This document shows positions 57,074 to 62,447 of a DNA stretch of 62,447 nt, piece after piece. The stretch is from positions 1 to 62,447 of the IMG/VR virus record IMGVR_UViG_3300009285_010995. One strand, given 5' to 3'. The notes beneath the pieces are model-generated. The model saw only the letters and a program-made list of their open reading frames with translations, did not search any database and had not been told where the DNA came from. The translations under genes were made by a program, and so were the position numbers. Each line of letters starts with the position of its first letter. Within the stretch, counting starts at the first letter, position 1. The DNA is from a virus.

Positions 57074-57240
57074 GTCGTTAAATGAAAATTGCAACAATGT
57101 GGACACATATATACACGAAATTCTTTTCCTGCTTTTTCTCCGATCAATTTTGCTGTTCGTTCTGCAAAATCAAAAGATTTAAATTTTTTCTTTCTTAAGC
57201 ATTCTCCTGTCCATTGCTTTGTTTGTGTAGCTTTTTTCAT
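57061..57240 (-). CDS. 59-aa zinc-knuckle mini-protein
   Basis: A basic 59-residue protein ending VYMCPHCCNFHLTTWIE. The aromatic-x-C-P-x-C-x2-x-H-L-T pattern is typical of small phage zinc proteins with a basic helical front (ERTAKLIGEKAGKEF). It overlaps the next gene start by 13 bp. Function unknown. Confidence 0.65.
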   Translation of the reverse strand: MKKATQTKQWTGECLRKKKFKSFDFAERTAKLIGEKAGKEFRVYMCPHCCNFHLTTWIE

Positions 57241-57253
57241 ATGCCGTCTTTTG

Positions 57254-58201
57254 TTAGTTAATGTTTGAGAACGTATCTAAAACCTCAATTAGTTTATGCT
57301 TAAAAAGTGCACTTGAACCAATAAGCTGTGATTCAAAATTGTCAGTTTTGTTTTTTATAGATCGCCGCCAGTCGGAATACTCCACTAGGGCACTGTAGGC
57401 ACCCCAAAGGGTGCCGGAATACGGAGCACACGCTTTGTTGCCCTCGTAAATAGCTCGGCAAACCTCCATTTGATTTTTTGCCGCAGTTGATGTTGCCGCA
57501 AAACTTTTGTCTTTCGATGAACAAAACATCTCCAGCAATAATTTTTCAAACTGAGAAACAGAAAAGCTGGTATTTAGGTATTGAATAATTTTTTCTTCAA
57601 ACTCTTCGAATGCATTACGAACCGTTACATGCATTTGTTGCGGAGCATGCAATTTTTCTAGCGCATTAGAAGTGTGTTTGATTTTTATTTCAAAGTCCTT
57701 GCAATTTTTTCCTGCAGTATGTATGATGGATTTTCCTATTGAACAAATCAAAATAGGAAGAATGGTAAAATTCTTGCTGCCATCGAATGAATTCAAAAAA
57801 AGAATGTGCTTTTCTAGGTGATGTTCTGACGATAACTGTACAGTTCCGGGCAATTGAGCTTGCACATAAATCAGTTTGCCGTCTCGAAATTCGCCACCAT
57901 TCACAAAATCGGCGGACAACTTCTGTGTTATTTGCTCAGCAATTTTGTTGTATCTATCTGTTTGAATAACGGCATAGCGAGAGTTTACACCTACACCTTC
58001 AAGTGGCCTGCCTGTATCAAGACGTACTAATCCAAAAAGATTTTTTACAACGCATTTTGTTTCAGGTATACAGAGTGGAACTTTTTGGATTTTAAAATTG
58101 ATATTAAAATTTTCTAGAGCTTCAGACCACGATCGACATTTATAGCTATGACGATGATAGTTTGTTCTCATTAGATTCTGTGGCATTGTTGCTGACATCA
58201 T
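57254..58201 (-). CDS. DUF932-family protein, divergent copy
   Basis: A 315-residue protein related to the gene at 58431. Shared features are GVNSRYAVIQTDRYNKIAEQ, SLKGGK-like EFRDGKLIYVQAQL, the HTSNALEK strand-helix, and the end TLWGAYSALVEYSDWRRSIK. DUF932 proteins are common in phages and plasmids and have no proven function. It overlaps the upstream small gene by 56 bp. The two DUF932 genes probably come from one duplication with strong divergence of this copy. Confidence 0.8.
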   Translation of the reverse strand: MMSATMPQNLMRTNYHRHSYKCRSWSEALENFNINFKIQKVPLCIPETKCVVKNLFGLVRLDTGRPLEGVGVNSRYAVIQTDRYNKIAEQITQKLSADFVNGGEFRDGKLIYVQAQLPGTVQLSSEHHLEKHILFLNSFDGSKNFTILPILICSIGKSIIHTAGKNCKDFEIKIKHTSNALEKLHAPQQMHVTVRNAFEEFEEKIIQYLNTSFSVSQFEKLLLEMFCSSKDKSFAATSTAAKNQMEVCRAIYEGNKACAPYSGTLWGAYSALVEYSDWRRSIKNKTDNFESQLIGSSALFKHKLIEVLDTFSNIN

Positions 58202-58394
58202 TTACCTCTACTACAGATGTTAATGCATGATTGACAATCGATTCTATTTGTGTCAACGCGTCTAGAACATTAGAGATTGGATGAAAATAGATATAAAGAG
58301 GGTTAACAAAAGCGTTTTCAATTTTATTCGTTGTACAGATTTTTCTAATCAACTCAAGAGATTCACGAATTGAAAGATTATCGTTTGCGGCCAT
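58146..58394 (-). CDS. Small helical protein between two DUF932 genes
   Basis: An 82-residue protein (LSIRESLELIRKICTTNKIE, ALTQIESIVNHALTSVVEVN) with a polar, probably disordered tail that overlaps the downstream DUF932 gene. GGAGGG lies before the ATG. No family recognised. Confidence 0.65.
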   Translation of the reverse strand: MAANDNLSIRESLELIRKICTTNKIENAFVNPLYIYFHPISNVLDALTQIESIVNHALTSVVEVNDVSNNATESNENKLSSS

Positions 58395-58430
58395 AAAGAC
58401 CCTCCTGCATTAGAGACGTTGAACGCAGCG

Positions 58431-59402
58431 CTACAACATTTCTACGATTGCGTCAAGCGCTTTTTGCTTTAGGGCGACCGAATTTCCGAACCAATTCGAA
58501 AATACTCTGTTTTCTACGTTATCTTTGTCGTGTCTGACAGATCTCTCCCAATCAGAAAATTCAGTGAAAGCGTTATAAGCGCCCCAAGCTGTTCCCCTCC
58601 ATTGAGCATTCCCCTTGCCATGTTCTGCCAAGATTTTAATTGTTTCAGAATAATTCTTAATTCTTGTGCTTTGTTCTTCTTTGTTGTCGTTCATGACTCT
58701 ATTAATAGCTAGATCAAGTTGCAAGTCTGTGAACTTCTGGTCTGCTAGCCAATTGATTTTTTGTTCGAAGACTTCATAGAAATCCAATGCCTGCTTCATA
58801 GTGTTTTCTGCAATTTTGAATTGCGCATCTGCATTTGCAGTGTGACGTACCTTTACAATATTTGTGCAGTCATGAAATGCTGCATTCAAAGTGTTTGCAC
58901 AAACAACTCGAACAGGAGTAAATTGAGCCATTACAGGCATGCTACCATCATGTGCAGACGACAGCAGCAAATATCTTTCAATAGTGTCGTCTGTATTTTT
59001 AACCCTAGCAATCCCTTGCAACTTTGCTAAAATCCAAACAATTTTTCCGCCCTTCAAAGATCCTGCAGTATGGATTGACGCAACACCGCTGCCAAGAATA
59101 TTGTCAATGAATCTAAATTTGTAGCTATTCTGAACTACCGTATAGCGCCCTTGCACAACTCCAAGTAAAGCATTGTCAGTTTCCCGCGCAACTTCAAACC
59201 AGCCATCAACTTCTTCATATCTGTCTTCTTCTAGTACGTAATTTATAGCATCGCGATACAAAGGACGTTTTACGACTTCCCAATTTAAACCTGCTGCAAC
59301 AATAGCTTCTTCGCTATTAACCTCTTGATCGCCTACATAAGTTCCTAGACCATGCCAAGGAGTTTTTCCTGCATACAGCATACTTTCAACTTCATGAGAC
59401 AT
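58431..59402 (-). CDS. DUF932 phage/plasmid-like protein
   Basis: A 323-residue full-length family member. It opens with SMLYAGKTPWHGLGTYV, then GVVQGRYTVVQNSY, SLKGGKIVWILAKLQG, TPVRVVCANTLNAA, VRHTANADAQF and GTAWGAYNAFTEFSDWERSV, the standard landmarks. The function is unknown, though the genes are often in early or accessory regions and close to DNA metabolism genes. It overlaps the next upstream gene by 11 bp. Confidence 0.9.
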   Translation of the reverse strand: MSHEVESMLYAGKTPWHGLGTYVGDQEVNSEEAIVAAGLNWEVVKRPLYRDAINYVLEEDRYEEVDGWFEVARETDNALLGVVQGRYTVVQNSYKFRFIDNILGSGVASIHTAGSLKGGKIVWILAKLQGIARVKNTDDTIERYLLLSSAHDGSMPVMAQFTPVRVVCANTLNAAFHDCTNIVKVRHTANADAQFKIAENTMKQALDFYEVFEQKINWLADQKFTDLQLDLAINRVMNDNKEEQSTRIKNYSETIKILAEHGKGNAQWRGTAWGAYNAFTEFSDWERSVRHDKDNVENRVFSNWFGNSVALKQKALDAIVEML

Positions 59403-59988
59403 TTGATTCTCCGCAAAATGTTTTTTGTTTTAGGTAATTTTCCAGCAGCATCAAACCATTTCCACCATTCATAGTTCTAGTGATTGATTCAGGTGGCATT
59501 TCATTGTCAAATCCACAACTAATTATAATTCCATTAGTTTCTCTAATTTGTTTTGCGCATTTATCAAAATAATCTTCAGGTGAATTATGAATATCACCAG
59601 AAAAAATTGGCCATTTAAATTCTTGAACACAATATGCAAATTCACACTTTCCAAACGCTTTCACAAATTCATAAGCTTCACTTATTCGTCGTTGAAATAA
59701 ATCAATTCGTTGATTCAATTGTTCAAGATTGTGAATATTTCCTTGTTGCATTGACTGACAAATGCTTGCTATACGAAAGTCCATTGTTGTTTGTGGCAAA
59801 CAGATTTGACATATTGATGCATCATCATCAAACTTTGTGGTCTGAATTTTTTCCGCGAGCCAGCATCCCAATTTAGTTGTACAGTGTTTTGGATCAATAG
59901 GAAAATCAGCAGATGCTATAACTTTATCAGAAAGTGGGAAGTAATTTCGAATCGCTTTTTCATTAGCTACTAAAGTAACTAGGCTCAT
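59392..59988 (-). CDS. Protein of unknown function with a C-x2-C site
   Basis: A 198-residue protein (MSLVTLVANEKAIRNYFPLS, ASICQICLPQTTMDF, GIIISCGFDNEMPP). AAGGAG seven bases before the ATG at 59988 sets the start rather than an upstream in-frame codon. The Cys pairs might bind a metal. No family recognised. Confidence 0.7.
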   Translation of the reverse strand: MSLVTLVANEKAIRNYFPLSDKVIASADFPIDPKHCTTKLGCWLAEKIQTTKFDDDASICQICLPQTTMDFRIASICQSMQQGNIHNLEQLNQRIDLFQRRISEAYEFVKAFGKCEFAYCVQEFKWPIFSGDIHNSPEDYFDKCAKQIRETNGIIISCGFDNEMPPESITRTMNGGNGLMLLENYLKQKTFCGESNVS

Positions 59989-60021
59989 TTCAAACTCCTT
60001 AAGAATATTGAAAGACAATTA

Positions 60022-60237
60022 TCATTCAGAGATTGACAATTCAATGAATTCTCCATTTGGAGAATCCCATTCATACTTTCCCCACACATTTCTGCCAGAA
60101 TTTAATCGGTAAAAAAGAAACTCATCTGTCTTCGTCAGTTCATCGCAAAAAATGTAAGCTCCGCCTGAAGCTAAAGCTTCAATTAATTCGTTTTTTTCTT
60201 CATATGTAAGTTGTTCGAATTGATTTGCTTCATTCAT
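60022..60237 (-). CDS. Small acidic protein of unknown function
   Basis: A 71-residue protein (QLTYEEKNELIEALASGGAY, FLFYRLNSGRNVWGKYEW) with an acidic end. Not recognised; part of the minus-strand small-gene series. Confidence 0.65.
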   Translation of the reverse strand: MNEANQFEQLTYEEKNELIEALASGGAYIFCDELTKTDEFLFYRLNSGRNVWGKYEWDSPNGEFIELSISE

Positions 60238-60277
60238 TTTCGTCTCTGCTGTTGACTCTCTGCGTTAAGTCATTACT

Positions 60278-60505
60278 TTAGTTAATCAATGTAACGCTCG
60301 CATCAATAGCTGCTTGATATTCTCGTTGCTTTTTAAATTTCTTAACCTTCAAATGAATGAAATGAAAAAATCCTAGAACAATAGCAGCAACACCAAAGGT
60401 CGCGCCAGGACCCCATGCCAGCATGATACACCACACGCTGACGCCCGTCAAATACGGCTCAACAACTGGCGTCGCCACCGCTACAATAGACAATATCAGA
60501 GCCAC
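60278..60505 (-). CDS. Small membrane protein
   Basis: A 75-residue protein with two hydrophobic stretches (MALILSIVAVATPVVEPYL and VWCIMLAWGPGATFGVAAIV then LGFFHF) followed by a basic, cytoplasmic-type tail (HLKVKKFKKQREYQ). It is a likely inner-membrane protein. Function unknown. Confidence 0.65.
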   Translation of the reverse strand: MALILSIVAVATPVVEPYLTGVSVWCIMLAWGPGATFGVAAIVLGFFHFIHLKVKKFKKQREYQAAIDASVTLIN

Positions 60506-60538
60506 GATGCCATTGACTTCATTTTAAATCCTTTCGTT

Positions 60539-60793
60539 TTAGTTATCTCCGTCTGCTTCTTCAATGTCATCTTGATTTATTCGACGCACATAGATATCCC
60601 AGGCTGTTCTGAAACAATCTGTCTGTATTAAAGTCTCTTGAACTCCATGGAATCCTACAATATCTACAGAATACATTTCAGATGAACATGACATTCTTAT
60701 TTTTAATGGCAATTCAGCATCATTAATAATTTCAATTCCTTCATCACGTTCAGCAATAATATCAATTTCACCTTCATCATTTTGTTCTGTCAT
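60539..60793 (-). CDS. Small acidic protein of unknown function
   Basis: An 84-residue protein with an acidic start (QNDEGEIDIIAERDEGIEII), a beta-rich middle (LPLKIRMSCSSEMYSVDIVG) and an acidic end. AAAGGAA lies before the ATG. Not recognised; strong negative charge is common in phage inhibitors but proves nothing. Confidence 0.65.
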   Translation of the reverse strand: MTEQNDEGEIDIIAERDEGIEIINDAELPLKIRMSCSSEMYSVDIVGFHGVQETLIQTDCFRTAWDIYVRRINQDDIEEADGDN

Positions 60794-60819
60794 GACAATT
60801 CCTTTTCAGTTGTCAGTGA

Positions 60820-61032
60820 CTAATGATTTTCAATCCATTCTCTTGCTGCTTCAAGACTGTTAAATTGTGGAGAATTCTGTTCATCATAATATATTCCTGT
60901 GCAATGCTTAGTCTCAATATAAAACTTCTTAGATCCAACATAAGATGTTTTTAAAATTCTTTCTCCTCTGTAGGCATATCCAATGACTTTTCTGTTTATA
61001 AGAATTGTTCTTAAGCCCTTCAAAGAATTCAT
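60820..61032 (-). CDS. Small basic protein of unknown function
   Basis: A 70-residue protein (NSLKGLRTILINRKVIGYAY, KKFYIETKHCTGIYYDEQNS) ending with a short helix (LEAAREWIENH). The ATG 61032 overlaps the preceding stop by ATGA, so it is preferred over a TTG five codons earlier. No family recognised. Confidence 0.6.
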   Translation of the reverse strand: MNSLKGLRTILINRKVIGYAYRGERILKTSYVGSKKFYIETKHCTGIYYDEQNSPQFNSLEAAREWIENH

Positions 61033-61235
61033 GTTAAAATTCCACAAAAAATGTTGAGATCAATGCCACACTTTAAACAAAAATGTTTATTTTTTGTCAG
61101 AATATGTTTTCGATATATTGGTGTACCTGTAATCTTTGTAATTTCAGAACACCACATACAAATTGCTTTTGGATTATCTAAGTCTGGATTTATATTGACT
61201 CCTATTTGCTTCTGCTTTTTTGAGGAATTAGTCAT
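61029..61235 (-). CDS. Zinc-ribbon mini-protein
   Basis: A 68-residue protein with AICMWCSEITKI, then HFCLKCGIDLNIFC: two C-x2-C pairs about 30 residues apart, a standard zinc ribbon. AAAGGA before the ATG at 61235 fixes the start; the longer frame upstream has no support. It is coupled to the next gene by ATGA. Confidence 0.7.
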   Translation of the reverse strand: MTNSSKKQKQIGVNINPDLDNPKAICMWCSEITKITGTPIYRKHILTKNKHFCLKCGIDLNIFCGILT

Positions 61236-61249
61236 TATAAATCCTTTTG

Positions 61250-61579
61250 TTAAGTTGTTACTTTCATGCAAGACACAATTTTTACAAAAGCACGATAAGT
61301 TAATCTTTTCCCATATATCCAATATTCTACATTTCCATCAGTAAGCTCTATGGCAGGACCATCTAAACGATGTAGTTTTCCGTGTTGATAATATTTTTTA
61401 TCGCCATTATTAAGTTCTATGGCAGGACCATCTTCTCGGTGTAGTAAATCATTTTGATAATAGTATTTATTACCATTTGCTTGAATTACTGCAGGACCAT
61501 TTTCTTTGTGTTTTTCGCGCGTTTTAAGTTTGTACCAAAATACATTTCCTTTTGCGTCAACTTCTCTATAAGAAGACAT
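61250..61579 (-). CDS. HRxDGPA-repeat protein, short member
   Basis: A 109-residue protein with three repeats (KHKENGPAVIQANGNKYYYQ, LHREDGPAIELNNGDKKYYQ, LHRLDGPAIELTDGNVEYWI) after a start SYREVDAKGNVFWYKL that resembles the other family members. It lacks their long helical C-terminus. Function unknown. Confidence 0.75.
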   Translation of the reverse strand: MSSYREVDAKGNVFWYKLKTREKHKENGPAVIQANGNKYYYQNDLLHREDGPAIELNNGDKKYYQHGKLHRLDGPAIELTDGNVEYWIYGKRLTYRAFVKIVSCMKVTT

Positions 61580-61611
61580 GAAAGATTCCTTCTGCCGCTA
61601 TAATGGAAATG

Positions 61612-62127
61612 TTACATACATGTTTTGCACTCAATATCAAATGCACATGAAGAAATTAAATGAGAAAGTTCCCTTGCAGAATAACCTTTGCTTGTTTGTT
61701 CTTGGAAAATTGGTTCTAGAATACTAAAAATTTTATGTTGTAATTCTACAGCATCACTTGATAACTTATTGTTTTTATCATAAAAAGATTTTAGAATTTT
61801 GTCGTTGTTAAATTTTTCAACCATTTGATTAAATGCTTCTTCAGAATAATTTTGTCCTTCAATAAACCATTCTTTGTTACCGTCAGGCCATTCTACAGCA
61901 GGACCATCTAAACGATGCAGTTCGCCATTTTGATACCAAAATTTATCACCATTAACAGATTCTTTAGCAGGACCATCTAAACGATGTAGCTTTCCATTCT
62001 GATACCAAGATTTGCTACCATCAGCATATTTAATGGCAGGCCCATTTTCTCTATGTAAAATTTCTGTTCTTTCTTTATACCAGTAAATTGTTCCTTCTTC
62101 ACTTACAACTACAGTGTATTTCTGCAT
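61612..62127 (-). CDS. HRxDGPA-repeat protein
   Basis: A 171-residue protein. It starts MQKYTVVVSEEGTIYWYKER, almost the same as the plus-strand paralog at 48887, and has three repeats (HRENGPAIKYADGSKSWYQN and two HRLDGPA units), then EWFIEGQNYSEEAFNQM and a helical end with Cys (SCAFDIECKTCM). The ATG at 62127 matches the paralog's start. Function unknown. Confidence 0.78.
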   Translation of the reverse strand: MQKYTVVVSEEGTIYWYKERTEILHRENGPAIKYADGSKSWYQNGKLHRLDGPAKESVNGDKFWYQNGELHRLDGPAVEWPDGNKEWFIEGQNYSEEAFNQMVEKFNNDKILKSFYDKNNKLSSDAVELQHKIFSILEPIFQEQTSKGYSARELSHLISSCAFDIECKTCM

Positions 62128-62138
62128 GTTGAAGCCTT

Positions 62139-62447
62139 TCAATCAACAGGAGTTAACTTATATTTCTTTCCGTCAATTTCTATGATTTTATTGGAACAGT
62201 CATTTGAATGATTCAGTTCTCCGATCTTTTTTGAATACTCTTCTTCAGAATGATTTTTTCCTTCAATATACCAATATTTCTCACCGTTAGAATATTCTAC
62301 AGCAGGACCGTTTAAACGATGCAATTTGCCATTCTGATACCAAAATTTGTTGCCATCAGAACATTCTTTTGCAGGACCATCTAAACGATGCAATTTGTTA
62401 TTTTGAAACCAAAATTTATCCCCATCAAAATATTCCATGGCAGGACC
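62139..62447 (-). CDS. HRxDGPA-repeat protein, cut by the window edge
   Basis: The frame is open to the right end, so the N-terminus is missing. The visible part has three repeats (GPAMEYFDGDKFWFQN, LHRLDGPAKECSDGNKFWYQ, LHRLNGPAVEYSNGEKYWYI) and the shared end EGKNHSEEEYSKKIGELN, then a short strand IIEIDGKKYKLTPVD. It is a third family member in a row on this strand. Confidence 0.78.
   Translation of the reverse strand, partial: GPAMEYFDGDKFWFQNNKLHRLDGPAKECSDGNKFWYQNGKLHRLNGPAVEYSNGEKYWYIEGKNHSEEEYSKKIGELNHSNDCSNKIIEIDGKKYKLTPVD

Noticed and set aside
1-62447. CRISPR arrays, insertion sequences or an integrase with attachment sites.
   Set aside because: No regularly spaced repeats, transposase or integrase motifs were seen; mobile elements here are homing-type endonucleases and inteins.

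Overview
The window is a contiguous piece of an AT-rich genome of a large tailed phage (myovirus) with a T4-like virion plan. The evidence is an unbroken plus-strand run of contractile-tail genes (tail terminator, tail sheath, tail tube, gp26-like and gp53-like baseplate proteins, tape measure, hub). This is followed by a phage replication and nucleotide-metabolism block, then a tRNA cluster and a mostly minus-strand block of small accessory genes. Neither end is complete: the first and last genes run off the window. Lipoprotein-type and Sec-type signal peptides suggest a Gram-negative host, but no host can be named from the sequence.

Layout. (1) 1-14759, plus: virion genes, with a free-standing homing-endonuclease-like gene between sheath and tube, a tandem terminator after the tube gene, and a sigma70-like promoter near 7040. 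(2) 14809-21457: a short family-A DNA polymerase, gp32-like SSB, RecA/UvsX, a FEN-type 5' nuclease and a DnaB-type helicase. (3) 21475-32052: class II ribonucleotide reductase, dUTPase, a GC-rich small-gene cassette with a duplicated gene, a short DnaJ, a DHH phosphoesterase, ThyA, DHFR, PhoH and a nucleotidyltransferase. (4) 32043-38178: a DNA polymerase III alpha (DnaE) gene broken into three ORFs by two split inteins, each break carrying its own Vsr-like endonuclease gene. (5) 38175-46504: small genes, a CCA-adding enzyme, a deaminase, another nucleotidyltransferase, a dNMP kinase and a metallophosphoesterase. (6) 46521-50013: a secreted beta-helix protein, an HRxDGPA-repeat protein and two tandem small paralogs. 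(7) 50101-52448: a strong terminator and tRNA genes Asn-GTT, Leu-TAA, Met-CAT, a Lys-TTT-like tRNA with an abnormal elbow, and a 208-nt RNA with tRNA ends and a structured insert, with an HNH gene between the last two. (8) 52455-62447: mostly minus-strand accessory genes, including two DUF932 proteins, zinc-ribbon mini-proteins and three more HRxDGPA-repeat genes.

How the genes fit together. The phage makes and cleans its own dNTP pool (NrdJ, Dut, ThyA, DHFR, dNMP kinase, a deaminase). It builds a fork from its own helicase, SSB, recombinase and FEN nuclease, and carries two different DNA polymerases (family A and DnaE). No family B polymerase is seen here. The tRNA genes and the CCA-adding enzyme suggest the phage maintains its own tRNAs.

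The most unusual elements are the three-piece DnaE, which must be rejoined by two separate protein trans-splicing reactions (the exteins add up to 1159 residues), and the two non-standard tRNA-like RNAs at 51659-51732 and 52241-52448.
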